Shown in pieces: positions 38,005-51,670 of a DNA stretch of 64,000 nt (positions are counted from its first letter, which is position 1; each line of letters begins with the position of its first letter). A model generated the notes under the pieces. It searched no databases, had not been told where the DNA came from, and worked only from the letters and a program-made list of their open reading frames with translations. The position numbers and the translations under genes are program-made. The stretch lies in contig NC_051090.1 of assembly GCF_901709675.1 (NCBI RefSeq), positions 5,140,342 through 5,204,341 of the forward strand, read 5' to 3'. This stretch comes from Syngnathus acus. Taxonomy: Eukaryota; Chordata; Actinopteri; Syngnathiformes; Syngnathidae.

Positions 38005-38023
38005 TGGCCACCAGGGGGCAGTA
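38005..38023 (+). promoter_or_regulatory. Near-consensus CTCF motif, plus orientation
   Basis: TGGCCACCAGGGGGCAGTA matches the 19-bp vertebrate CTCF consensus almost base for base. A related sequence at 60947-60964 has lost one base inside the core, and some flanking bases are also shared, so the motif may be carried by a dispersed repeat. Confidence 0.6.
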
Positions 38024-39269
38024 TAATAGACATGCGTATATAGTTCTTTGCAGAGGATCAAAATATATGCCTGAGTATTTTTTTTTATCTATCTACAGAT
38101 ATACAATATAATATATATATTACTTCGGTGTCTACTATTTCACATTTTTGCCACTTCTCAAATATTTCAGATGTCATTTACAAGGCTGCTGCATTTCTTC
38201 GTAATGTTTGATTCATAATCCTATCAAACGGTGACAGCATATATCATGTAGTTTATGTCATCTTCAAAAATATTGACCTTCAAGTATATATCAGAATGAT
38301 GTAAGTGGGTTCAACTTGCCCGGGCCTGCTTTTATTGATTATAATCCTGAAAGCATGCACTTGAGTGGCCCTCTTCCAAGTCTGGTCAGTCTGGCCTCCT
38401 GCTCTAACACCCTCTGTTATCCTGCCAACTCCTTCCAAATCTTCACCGGTCTGACCATTTGACAGGCTTAAAGGTACCCCGTGGACATGCGGGTAACGAG
38501 TAGAGAGGTCTGTAAAGCAAAAAAAGGCTCTGATAAGTGGACCCTGTATTGCTTGTATGGCATGTTCTGACAGAGTGCGCACTAAGCCATGAGCGGCTCC
38601 GCTCAAAATAGGACGGTGGAGGCAAACTATTATAGTTTTGGGGTTGAAAAGTAGCAGATACGCCCCCGCGCATTTGTCGGGGCTTAAGGATGCACAATGC
38701 GCGTTTGTGAAAAATGTTGCGTATAAACAAAACCATGATTGTTGGCAGTTTCAAAGCCTGCTGGGAGCCATTAGCTGACTTTAGCCAAGATGAATAGGAA
38801 GTCATCAGTGGACCAGAGGAAGTCCGTCATGTCCTCTGACACATCTAAAAGCACTTAGGCCGAGTTTGCTGAATGACCAGAATCTGGTAATGCCAGATTT
38901 ATGATGGTGTCCACGTGCGGCGCCGAGCCCTGTGGGTATTGGCCGCCCCGCTACAGTTACACCGCCTTCACTTGATTTGATATTGGGGCCAAAAGAAGAG
39001 AAAATAAAAGCTCTTTTCTTTTGCTCTCTTGCTCTTTCCCTGACACCGCCGCATTCTTTTGCCACCCAGCGCCTTATTGAAGATGCTCTGTAGTGAACTC
39101 CAGAAAATGGACATACTGTACCATCTGTACAAAAGATCAGAATGGGAAAAAAAGCTAAGGTCACTTGGGTACAATGCACTGTAAAAAATGAACCTGGATG
39201 AGTTGTGCATAAATGTTATACTGCAAACCTGAAATACTTTAATTTTTAATCAATAAAAAAACCCGTCAT

Positions 39270-39302
39270 CACAATAATAATAATAATAATAATCATAATA
39301 AT
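39270..39302. repeat. (AAT)n microsatellite
   Basis: About ten AAT units with one ATC interruption. Intronic. Confidence 0.85.
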
Positions 39303-41939
39303 CCATCCATTTTACAACAATAATAATTAATGATATCCAAAACATGACGACGTCGAATACTTTTCCCAGTCACAACGGCCCCTTGAGTGGAAACCATAAC
39401 TGAGATGTGGCCCATGATGAAAATAACGTTTGACACCACTGAGCTTGAAATCTTGCAAGATTTGCCGAATTTCCGGTTTAAACTGCAGACGACATGCCGC
39501 AAACGGGCAATAAATAGGGACAATGACATATTGCGTGGTGCTTGCGTGTAGATCCGTCAGGCAGATAGAACGATATCTCGCCATGTCAGATCAGCCTGGG
39601 CGTACAACGGGTCAGCACATTTTGCAAGGAATCGCTCAAGCCGGCTAGCGCAGCACAACACATCTTAAATACATATTTTGCCTCCCAAACTTTAAGTTGT
39701 GTCATTTCAGAGTGACACCACACAAATCGTTTCTAAAAGGAGGCCTGGAGCGGCGTGGTCGATACGGAGGGACTTTGAAGCTGACCTATCTCTTTGTCTA
39801 CGTCCAACTAAAAAGACAAGCGAGGAGTCCCGCAGGGGACAAGCATCGGGCTAAGTCTCTATTAACACTATCTACATAGCACTGAACGTGTCCCTGCGTT
39901 TGATGTGACAGCATCCAGATTACGGAGAACAACAAAGCCGCAGGGTTGGGGGGGGGCGCTTGGCTCACAAAAAGTGTTTGACGAAGAAATGTTCAAACAT
40001 AACAATTTAAACATTTGAATGTTTACATGCTTTGTCCCATCTGTCAAAAAAGATTTTCTTCTGATTGCTATTCCCCCCCCCCCATAGAGTCAGTCGTTTG
40101 TGCAATTTGCAAGACAGACAGGCGGCATTCACCGTCTCCATTTGAATCCATCGCGTTGTTGTGAAACAGATGATGTGCCGCATGTGTGCTTGACATCTTA
40201 AGTGCCGGCGTTTGGGTTCGACTAATGTGTTTGCTCTGACAGCGCGCTGGATTGGACCGCTTAGTGTCATCATGTGAATTGCAAATGGAACAATGAGCAA
40301 ACGTACCCCCCCATACCCAAACCGGTGCCCTCTAACAAATCGCTTTTTGCTTCATAGCACGCTCAACAATAGGTGGACATGCATGTATCGTTGTTGTTTT
40401 TTTTTTTTTGTCAGCATCGGAATGATGTCTTTAAGTATGCCCATGATGTTCTAATGACAAATTTGGCAATTTGTTTTGGTAACTGGAGATATTCCGTTAT
40501 AGTTTCAGCAAAGCTGGTAACAGGGTAGGCTGATTGCACAAGAATCATCGAAACCTGGTCAGTCTCGAATTGGTTGTTTTCCCTTGGGCGCGGTGGTTTC
40601 TTAAAGCTTAAATTACATGTACTCGATGGGACCTATGAGGACAGCTTTTTTTAAACAGATCGTTTTAGATATGTACTCCTGTTATGTCATAGTTTCAGTT
40701 TGAAAAAAAATGACAAAGTGGCATTTTGTAAAGTACAGAAAAAATTCCAATCGTTTAAAATGACTTTACTATAACAATCTAGTGATGAATATCAAATTTG
40801 AATTGTAGCTTGAGCTCACAAAAAACACCGGATACAGACAGCAAACACTTTACATGCTCACCGTTAGCCAACATAAACAGTGAAGAACAATTCCAGAAGC
40901 AAGCATGCTCACAGAAAAGGGTGAAAGGTGTGACATTTTGCTGCATGCTTTGAATAAGGACGGCGGCGGCGGGCAGCGCTAGTAATTACTCAGTCATTCA
41001 TTATTCTCTCGAAGGCTTTGACACTGACATAAATTACCAATCTGTAATATCGCCTTTGTACGGCAACTGTGAACCAAGTGTGTTCTGGGTCTCTTAAGAC
41101 CGCAGAGTCACACCTCGGGGGACCCTTTTCTCCATCACATCGGATCAAATTAAACCTCCCCGCTTCCATCGAGATGTCTTTGTTTGACCGCAGAACACAG
41201 TGGAAGCGTCGTTTCCGATGAACTCTGTGGCTCGACTCTCGTGTTGAGAAAGGGTAGAAATAAGTCCTCCAGTGGAATCGAAAGCGACGCCTCTTGGCTT
41301 TCATGTGGACTATAAATATGAATGTACCAGAAGCTGCTGTTTTTATTGTATAGATTTTTCTATCCCTGTTTGTGGGAGGTGTTTGTCAATGTTTATGGAG
41401 AGAAACACTGACATTGGGGCAATGGATGTTAGACTCAAATTTCCTTCTGTTTATATTTGTTTCTGTGGTCCCTTTTTCTTCCATTTGGCTTGATAGAACT
41501 CTACCTGGATAAAGTATTATCTAGATTTTTGTAAACAATATGATTCAGATCTTGTTTTGACTCATCGTTTGCGCTGTGTACACAAAGGTTAGTAGCCGCT
41601 AGCTAGCTAGCTGAAAGTGTACGTGTGTCTTTTAAACTTTTATATTAGTGTTTTAAACTTTATATTAGTGTTTTAAAATTCTTGTATTAGTCCTTTACGT
41701 ATGTATGGGGCACATATCGGACTTGGCGTTGTGTGTGAATGTTTGTATTGCGACTATAGAAACAAAATAGTTTTCATTAATTACATTACTATTGCGCAAC
41801 TGTTGTGGAGCTTTCCACTGGTTTGTGTACTCTGGGATTTCACAAAGGTTTTATTAGGAATCTTTATGTGGTGTTTGTCTTTTTAAAAATGAATGAAATC
41901 AATACATTTCCACCAGATTCCTCAGCGAGGTAGTAAAGT

Positions 41940-42125
41940 GGGCCGCTTGTTGTGGGAACGTGCGGAGCTTTCCGAGCGAGGAGGTAACGCCATGAGAGCC
42001 GCGGCTGTCTTAGCGCGGCGAAGCGGCGCGTCTTGAGCTTCTCGCCAGCCCACGCGCTCCCGCGTCAAGGCCGTATATTTAGCAAGCTTCGTTTCTTCTT
42101 CCGTGCGAGAGGTGCGCGGGGGTTC
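41940..42125. promoter_or_regulatory. CpG-dense patch in celf5 intron 2
   Basis: By eye there are about 27 CpG dinucleotides in about 185 bp, far denser than the surrounding intron. It includes GCGCGGCG and GCGGCGCG strings. A TATATTTA sequence follows at about 42073-42080. It could be an intragenic CpG island or alternative promoter; a possible acceptor (CTCCTGGCAG) lies at about 42154. No coding potential is evident. Confidence 0.45.
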
Positions 42126-43811
42126 TGAAATGTTTGTCTTTGTTCTCCTGGCAGAGTGTTCTGTATGTGTGGGCGTTCACAGTTTCTAGGAGCACCTCGG
42201 GAATACATCTCGACAGATGGAGGCTTTAACTGGAGTTGCAAACACCAGGCGCGTACGTGCCTTTGCGGCGTGCTATTTTAATTTGTTTGTTGGTTTGCTT
42301 AAGTTTGCAAATAAGATGTTGCTTCTTGAGCTTCTTGCTCAAATATCCGTGACACCCCTAACTCTGAAAATGTGATCGTTTGTGATTTTATGCCTCATTC
42401 ACTTCAGTCTGGCGCTTTGAACAAAAACAAATTCGGCTCCCTGTGCTTGCTGTCATTGGCGCTGTCCATGGTGCTGAAACCGCTTGCTGTCTTTTTTTTT
42501 TTGCGTGCGTCCAATAACCATGAAATTGTAAAGAATATTTTAAAGAAATACACATCTCTGAAGCTGTCAAAAACTCCGGGATTAAGGCGGTAATGTTTTT
42601 TTTAACACTTTTTTCACGCTCGTACATCATATTTGTGCTTGCAAAGCCAAGTGATTGCTCACAAACACCTAAAAATCTAGTCGCTAGTATTTTTACGTAA
42701 CCACACACATTCTGGTATCCGATCTAGTCCTAGAAAATGGGCCCTTGAAAATGGGCTGATTTCAGCACATCAACAAATAGGGTGTTAAGTATGCTATAAC
42801 TCTTGAGTCTTTGTGTATTTTGACATGGTTGACCCTGGAAAATAATTTCATTTTTTCTTATAGTAAACATTGCTTTCAATGAGATTGTATTCAACCCAAC
42901 AAGTTCCACTGTATGCTTTTGTCTACTGATTTAGCAGCTGGCCTCATGTAGTAGTGACAAGTGTGAGGGAGAGAGAAAGCGAAACAATTTGCAACAGAAG
43001 AGCAGTGGCCCCGCAATTCAGTACGTGCGACCCCCGCCTGATGAAAAATGCACGGCAAAGAAATATATTTTTATTTTTTTTTGCAAGCTAAAACAATTCT
43101 CAGCGCTTTGGGGCCAATTCTGCCACACGTGATGACGACCATCCACTCGGCCGCTTTTCCGTCTTTTGTCTCCAAACACATTTATTATGTGCTTTGACAG
43201 CCCCCGAAAAGAGTAATTGCTTTTCTGACCTGTAATTTCAGCTCAGCAAAATGCATACTTTTTTTGATTTATGTATCGCCTTGCTCGGGATTACCTCATG
43301 GGTTCGCCTTTAACACACACTCGCGTGTCAACAGATGTGCTTTTAGGTGGCTTAATGAGTGTTATGATGATAAAACGTCATGCGAGCTCCCCACAGGACC
43401 GCAAATAGCAAGGGATGGGCTGTTAGCCGGCTGAAGGCACAGTCTCGTTTTCTCCCTAAACATTCCTTCTCTGTCTTGACTACATTGTTCCATCAGTCTC
43501 TTTATAAGCCATTTTTTTTCCTCCGTCAGCAGCGGTGGCGCTCCGCTCGGGACAATGGGTGCTGCAGCGCCGCGGGCTTCCCTGGAGCCAGTGCGTAGCC
43601 TACAAACACTCGCTCTTGCGCGCCGCACAGGAAATAAAGTCGAGCAGTGGCGGGATTCTGTGTCAGTGGCTTGTTCTGGAATGATCTGTTCCTCTATTTG
43701 GGACATGGAGCCAGTTATGTTAACCAACGAAGACCGATGCAGTGGGCTATTTTGCGTTTTCTTCGCAGTTTAAAATTATTCCTTGGTCTCCATGTCTGTT
43801 ACATGACTTAA

Positions 43812-43851
43812 AAAATAAATAAATAAATAAATAAATAAATAAATGAATAAA
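43812..43851. repeat. (AAAT)n microsatellite
   Basis: About nine tandem AAAT units with one AATG variant. Intronic. Confidence 0.9.
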
Positions 43852-46415
43852 TAGTTTTAATATGTAAAAGAAAATCTATATATATGTAAAATAGATTAAA
43901 AAAAAAAATTCTATTCAAAAGTCACTTTTCTATAGTTCCCTTTGAATAAAACATTTATGGTAGCGACCATAACATCTTCTACTCTTCTGTAAAACTTTCA
44001 ACAGTCTTTGTCGTTTGGAATTTTCGCCCATTCACCCAGAAATTTGCTGAAGAATTAATTTTCTGAGGGTCTTTCCTGATGTTTTTTTGTCCATTTCGAG
44101 TGCAGCTGTGCTCGGATGCCAGACAAATAGGTCACTGTTATGGTAATGTGCTAAAAATAGTCACGTGTGGGCGGATGTGCAAGCCGGTGTGTTGCTCTGC
44201 TTGTGTGTGCGTGTCAGTCAGGGATGTTGCGTCTAATTTTAGGCTCTCGGGAGAAAGGGAGAATGAAGGTAGAAAGCGATTATGGTCGAGTGTTTTTGCA
44301 ATAACTTTGCCTCGTATGAATTCAGTCTTTATTGGATACGAAAAATATTCACCGCGGTTTCCAATTAAACGTGTTCCGTGTATTAAGCCGAAACGTCTGG
44401 TTGATTTAATTTTTGCGCAGTAGCTTTTTTTTTTTTTTTTTAGCCTCTCCTCTCTCTCACATGTAAGGGCTTTGTATCGTGGCGCATTGGCTTCTGATGC
44501 GGAGCGACAGCGCTGTCCTTTTCAGTCGCGCCGTGCCGTTGACACACAGACCCGCTTGCTCTGCACAGCCAGTTGCTTTGCGCACAAACTTTACGCTCCA
44601 TAAATGCCAGTTTTCCTTTAGCTAAGCCGCGCCTTATGTCAAAGATTAGACCGTGCAAGAAATGTGCTTGCTTTGATACCTTCTGCTGGCAAGAAGAACT
44701 TGAGTGAATTTAGGTCAGAGAAGACCGAAAGCTTTTGTTGGATGAACAATGAGCAAAGTATCGACTAAAATAGCTTCAAAACTCAACTAAAATGATTCCT
44801 GGTTAATGAAAGACTGTTATGGCAGTACTTTCTGTGTGACTGTATTAAACACTGATCAGATAATAATGGCTTTGTTTTGACATTTTTACATCATGAAGCA
44901 GCATGTGGCTCATTTTACAGCCCTACCTTATTTAAAAATGTCAAAAAAATGGTATTAAATATTGTTATATTGTCTGTCTAACTGTGTTGTTGCACCATTT
45001 GTGTTCAACTATCCATTGCTTAATTCTATTATACAATACAAACACTTGAAAAAGTAAAACAAGCACAACTTGAATTTTCTATCACTCTGTGTCCATTGAC
45101 ATCAAGTCCAGAGTTGACTTTATTTCTCATTCTGAAGACATCCTGCATCGTCAGCATCAAACATTGCTTTCTTGCGTTTTGTTCATGCCTCCGTGAGTCA
45201 GGCTCACATGTTTCTTCACAGAGCTCATTGAATGAGTAATGCCGGGAAGCTGCGTTCGTTGCCGCTAAAAGCCATTCCTCTCTTGACCCGGCGGAGACAA
45301 ACAGCCCACGTAGATTTTTTTTTTCCAAATACCTGCTCAGCTACCTTGTTTTTGCTGAATCAAAGAATGGGACCATTCATATCCAGATAATGCAGCCATC
45401 GCTCGGAGATGAAAAGCAAAAGTGCATTACTGTCATCGCGGTGGCTTTGAAAAGCAGCAGCGGCGCTGTTGAGACGAGCAAAATGGACGAGTAAGCAATG
45501 AAAGAGGAAGGTATTTTTATGAAAGAAGCAAGGCTGGAAAAACCAAAATGGAGATGCCAGACAGTCATAAATTCCACAATGTCCTGTAAAAAAAAAAATA
45601 CTATTACTCGGTCACAGCCCCCTCGAAGATACTAGGGAGAAAATCAATGCGGGGAGACATTTGTTGGTACAGGCAAGATCTTTAGGCATAGCCTTAAAAA
45701 TACGTCCACAAGTCAAAGTGTTTCCTTTGACTCATTACTTAGCTCTGAAAATGAAACCAGCATCCCTAAGGAATCTGAAGATATACGGAGTATGTAAATT
45801 ATAGTCTTAGTATCATCAACAAAGTACAGTGGCACCCACAATGCGAGGCGGGTTTACATTTATTTTTTCCCTTTTAAGAATATTCCAAAATAGAACACAG
45901 GGACGTACGTACTTCAAAACAATTTTTCTAAAGGAAAATTATATATAAAGGTCCAATGAGATTTGCAAAAGTCATGCATGTTGATATAAATTGGTTCCAT
46001 TTTATTTTTGGTTTGCATGAAGTTACTGAGTCGGACCTCAACATCTATTGACAACTGCCTTTCCCATCAGCCTCTGCTTAGACAATAAGCCTCTCACCGC
46101 TGATTGATTCTCATTAAATAACCTCTGATTGGCTTTTACCTCCATCCCCGCTTCTCTGTTAATTACCGCCAAAGGTTGCGTTACTTAATGTATAAACTCC
46201 TTCACTCCACACACTGTCATCTCATTAAACCGCATTCGCGCTGCAGCGTGCCGATGCATGGCAGCACATCTCGCTTTTAACGACCTTTGACGTCATGCCG
46301 CCTTTGTGGACAATGTGTCTCCAGTGTGTTCTCATCTCCCCGTGCTTCGAAAATAGATCTCTGGTAACTCCTTGGGATTTGTGGAATGTGTGGGTTTTTT
46401 TTTCCCTGCTAAGTT

Positions 46416-46485
46416 GGGATGGATGGATGGATGGATGGATGGATGGATGGATGGATGGATGGATGGATGGATGGATGGATGGATA
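46416..46485. repeat. (GGAT)n microsatellite
   Basis: About 17 perfect tandem GGAT units. Intronic; expected to be length-variable. Confidence 0.95.
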
Positions 46486-46504
46486 TCTGCAGTAGCTAGC
46501 TGTC

Positions 46505-46616
46505 TCGATGCATAGCCGGCTAGCAAGCCAATTATCTAGCTAGCTAGCTACACGAACTACTCGATGCATAGCCGGCTAGCAAGCCAATTATCTAGCTAGC
46601 TAGGTACACGAGCTAG
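46505..46616. repeat. 56-bp tandem duplication rich in GCTAGCTAGC
   Basis: Two adjacent copies (46505-46560 and 46561-46616), each starting TCGATGCATAGCCGGCTAGC and containing TATCTAGCTAGCTAG. They differ at only a few positions, so the duplication is recent. It directly follows the GGAT array. Confidence 0.92.
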
Positions 46617-49600
46617 CTATCTAAAAACTGTGGTTCATTGTGATCCCCCCCACCCCTCCAAGTAAACTATATTTATTGTGTTTTTAGCGTTATGATGTCT
46701 TTTCGTCGCTCTCTAGCTCTCGCTCTGTTGCTCTCTTTTGGGATTTTTGACATCAGAGTGGGCTTGTGGAAAATATAGTAATGCTGTTGGGCTAAAGGAC
46801 TCCCTCGAGCTTTGAAGGAAACACAGGCAGGAAACATTCAAACAACTGTAAAATATTGACATGGCTACGCTTCAGTCAGGATGACCTGGATTCACTCCTG
46901 ACAGCCATGATGCTTCATTCCGTGGCTTTAATTTGGACTCCCACCATAGACATTTTAATAAATTAAAACCAAAACAACACAATGCGTGATGGTACCAAAT
47001 GTCGTCAGACACCTCAAACTGATTTTCCGCTTTAGATGGTTAAGTCACGACCCGGGTCCCCTTCCATCTTTCTACCCCTTCACATCCCCATCATTCCCTG
47101 CCTCTTCCATTCTCACTTTTGCCTCACTGGCAAAGCGAGTTTTATTTCCCTGGTGGAAATATCGGACTGCCACTCAGATCAATTGCCAGTGTCCAGAGCA
47201 CTTCATGGTTCCTTTAATTATAAAGCCCGCACGTCTGGCGCGGGCCCACGTAGCTGTGGGGCGACCATTGTAATAGAGGCATCACTGGGAAAGAGTGGAT
47301 GGAGTGAGGCGTGGGCCAAAGCCTCGCAGTCATTGCTTGCATCGATGGAGAGGCTTTACTCCAGCAGTCGGAGCAGGGGCCAGGCTGTCTTATCTGGCTT
47401 CTCCATGCGGCTCATTGTAAGCTGGGGGAGTGCATTACCATTTTCTCTGCCCCCGCTCTCCTCTTCCTCCGCACTCGGCACAGCCAAGCGAGGAACCCAG
47501 GCACAAGGAGACTGCTTCTGCTACGGCGTCTTCACAACAACAAAAAAGCTTTTTCATTGAGTTAGCTCGCAGCATTATGCACATGTATTAAATAACCTTA
47601 CATGTAATGGTAACATCCTGTTGTATTGGTCCCATAAATTACGTTGAGTAGTCGTCATGGAAACGCCAAGCCATCCTAAATGCGCAAGCCCTTCGCCCTC
47701 TTCTGTTTTCGTTGCCGTCGTCTCGTTCTGACAGATGCAATCAATGCGCCGTGTTTGCAAGTCCGAGAGCTATCGTGCTCATTAAAGCAATAAAGCTCGT
47801 GGCAGGCCCGCTACGAGTTTTACCACGGTAGAGCACGTGCTTAACACTCGTTTAACTATTTATAACATGAAATAAATATCGTTGACTAGTTTACTGGGCA
47901 ACAAAGCCTTTACAAGCGCTGCACTAGCACTAATGCATTGTAAGAGGCTGACTTACCAATATTATCCGGCATTAAAGTTGGTGATCCACGGCTGCTCTGG
48001 CAATGAGGCGGTCCAGCCACCTCATCTTTGAAGATGTAAAGTAGCTTCCAAGCAATATTCTCAAACTATTGCGTAACCCCCCCCTCCACCACCCTCTCCC
48101 CCTCCCATGGCCACCACCAGCATCTTAAAATACTGAAAGAGGTGTGAGAATATGAAAGGGAGAAAAGAAATTCAGAGTGAAAGAGACAACGTGTGACACG
48201 AAGCTGTGGACACGAAAATGAGCGTGGACGGCAAATCAGCGTGTTTGTGTGTTGACAAAACGAGGTGAAAACAAAGAGGAAGAGACAGGCGTAATACAAA
48301 AAGATGCTGAAATGAGAGAATGCGAGCGCGGTTGAACAAATAGGGACAAATGTGGCGTGTAGATGTCATGTGGGAACAGCTGAGATCTGAAAGGAAAACA
48401 ACAAACAAAGGGAAATTAGGAATACCTGAAGCAAAGTAGCTGCTCAGATACACAAAGTGAGTTATTATACAATCACATGTTGCTGCTAGGGAACTGCAGA
48501 GCGGCTCTCTGTCAACAGAAGGGAGCGAGCGAAGAGGCGCACCACCACGACGACGACGACTAGGAGGAGGAGATTGATTTACTTAGAGGCAAGGAGGCAA
48601 TTACAAGTGGGTGAGGGAAGCTGAGTGTTAATGAGTTGAAATAGGAGTGGCGATATATAAAAGGGGACATATTATGGAAAATGGGCTGACTTCTTTTGAA
48701 TAATAAGGTATTTTGTAACAGATTGGAAGGTGTCTTTTTAATAAATTATCTAATATGAAAGTGGAGTAGTCACGATAAATCATAGCTAACACAGCCTGTT
48801 TTAATAAAATAGTAGCATGAACTAGCTAGCATTAGCATTGTAAACAATGCACGATTTAGTCGTGATGTAATATCTCTATAACACTAAATCTTTTAGGTTT
48901 TAAATTTTATTTATGGCAACTTAAAATCCAAACAAAACAAAACAGCCCAAAATATTAAATTTACCCAAGGCTAATCGGGAAATGATTGACACACCTTCTG
49001 TCTCTGATTGGTTGTTTTTCGCAGGGCGCCGATGTTTCTTGCAAATGAAATTAAAGGCAGCCTAATTTTATTTATTTAATTTCACAGATCATTTTCTTCA
49101 TGTAACAACAGTGTGAGGTCCTACTGATGATAAAATTAACTCTACTGTGTGCCGCCATGTTGGTTGCCATATTGTGAATGAACACGTGAGTGCGTCACTT
49201 TGTGTGCTTTGGTCTCAAACATGCTGCTGCCACTTCTGCTGCTGAAGGGAGGATTTAAGATGCATGGTTTGACCAACCAAATAGACCATAAAAGGGGAGA
49301 AAAAAACAAAATCTGCCCCCTTTTAACCTCAATCCCTTCTATCCACCTACTCTGAATTCCCTGTAGATCACAACCACCACCAGTTTTGTTTTTTCATTCA
49401 AGTCCAATTCTCTCTCCTCTCCTCGTCTAATCTCCTCCTGCTTGCGCTCCATCTTCTCTCCTCTCCTCTCGCCTGGTCGCAAGTGTCACAGCTCACTCTC
49501 TCGCCAGCCTGACCTTTTGTAGCATTCCAGAAAACCAGGAATTGGAAATTCCAGCTCACTGACAAGGAACAAGGGATGCCACACGGGTGGGACCGAGATG

Positions 49601-50391
49601 CGCTAGTCCGACAAAGTAAAACGCAAGCAGTCTGTAGAAAGCTACAACTAGAAATAATCCAATGAGGTAAAATGAATGCCAACTTCGGGAAACTTCCAGC
49701 TTGTTGTATAATGAAGCGACGATGAAGCCGAAAGGCTTCAATTTTCATCCTGCCGATTCCCTTGTATGTATGAATCATCCTTTTTCATGCGCAATGGCCT
49801 TCCGCGCTATAGAGGGAACGTGAAAAGTGTAAGGAACAGTCAAAGAGCGAGATGGTAAAAGCTGCCTGTAGAAGCCTCAACCGTCGTTTCTCGCAGCGCG
49901 AGCGGCGTATAATCACTCAGCCTTACCACGGTAATGACACCATCTGGGCCCGGGGAAGACGGCAGCTTCTCGCTGAAAAATGGATCGCATAGATCAGGGC
50001 GATTAGAGCAGCCGCAGTATACCCAGGCTAGCCACGCTCCCAATGAATCTTTGTAGTTAATAACTGCAGAAAGTACTGCTTGGGAGGCGCACGACTATAA
50101 ATAGTGTACGCACATTTGATTTCCAACGCTATTCATTTAGTTTTACAAATGTGTTTGTTTGGCGTACAAGCAAAAGGTGGGCTCTGTTGGGGGACTGGGT
50201 GTTGTCCGTCATACCTCTTTAAGATTTGGCACCTTGTTAGGAAATGTCAGGTCTGTGTGCTACATGGTTGTTCAATTGCTTTAAAGATTTTGTCATAATT
50301 GCATTTTGTATGTTAGTAAGCTGGAAATTCTGTTTTTTTCACATTTTTGAAATTTTTTTATTCAATGCATCCGGTGGCAAATGAAAAATAA

Positions 50392-50675
50392 TAGGACAGC
50401 AACTAAAACTCGCTAAAACATTGAAAAAACAAAAATAAAAAAAAAATAAAAATGTAGGACGAAAATCAAAACCTCCAAAAACATTGAAATGGAATTAAAT
50501 ATTGTAAAAGAATGTTAAAAAAAAAAAATAGGACAAAAACCAAAACTCCCAAAACATTCAAAAGTAGAAAAAAATTGAAAAATAATTTTAAAAAAATTAA
50601 AAAATGAAATAAAAACCAAAACCCCCCAAAATCTTAAAAATAGAAAAATATATTGAAAGAAAATTGAACAAAAAT
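50392..50675. repeat. Degenerate A-rich minisatellite, about 63-75 bp unit
   Basis: At least four diverged units begin near 50392, 50455, 50529 and about 50604. Each opens with TAGGAC or a close variant and carries AACCAAAACTCCCAAAACATT-like text followed by an A-rich tail. It is followed at about 50695-50717 by GAGTATGCAGCGGTCCACTGTA, which resembles a MITE end. No coding potential. Confidence 0.7.
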
Positions 50676-51670
50676 CGAATGTGCAAATCTGCGAGTATGC
50701 AGCGGTCCACTGTAAATCCCAAAACGTGTCCGCAAGTGAGCATTTCTAAATTTCGCCACTTTTCATAACGTAGAGAATTTCCATAATACAGCATTTGACC
50801 AACGCAATTTTCCATCTTCAGGCAAACAATGCTGAACAATTCAGAAACGCAATCATGTACAAGTCAAATTCAATCACACAAAGTATGAAAACATCAAATT
50901 CCTTAAAAGGATCGCTCTGCGCTTTACCATTTGGAATTATATTTTCGTGGTAGGCGGAATCCAGAGAATGATGGTCGTCGATGAGCTGCTGTCATGGCAA
51001 CGTATCGATCTCACCGGCCTCCTTTAAATCCTCTCTCTCCTTCACTTTGCTCCAACTTTTCCGCCTCTATCAGTCTTTCCCTTCGCTTCTCTCGTCTTCC
51101 ATCAGTCCGCACGCGTTCCGTCGCGGAGATTGATGCCTCGTGGGCCGACGCTAACCTTCACCTGCTTTTTGCATATATTCTCTCGCAATCTGTCGGATCC
51201 GACGCGGCGCTATACCTGCCTCGTTCGTGCGCACATTTATTCAGAATTTAAATCCTCACCCCAGGCGCTGGTTCAGTAAATACTTTGAAGTGCAACTGCG
51301 CAGTGTGATTGCATTATTAAATGTTCTTACGCCCAAATATAGTCCGACTGCAGGCCAAAGAACAAAAATGAACTTCATGCTCATTTTCGAGCTCATTTGA
51401 ATTTGCTCGGTAATCCGCGCAGCGCTTTGCCCCCTGACACACTGTTGATAACATGCCACGCACATTTTTTTTTTTTTTTCCCCTGTCTCGGTGCTCTTGC
51501 ATCAAATTGCACACTCACTTTGAGAGCTATGAATAGCTTTGAGTGTTCGCAACTATTCTATGCGAGCCCCACGGCAACAATAAAGTCAAACTTGAAGGTG
51601 AAATCGGAGTAACTTTACAATCGGCAAGTTTGCTCGGTTTACAATCGGATTGACATTGGAACCTTTTTCC

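Noticed and set aside
43362-43727. 121-residue minus-strand frame in celf5 intron 2
   Set aside because: No recognisable domain and arginine/alanine-rich composition expected from a GC-rich patch. No supporting splice or start context.
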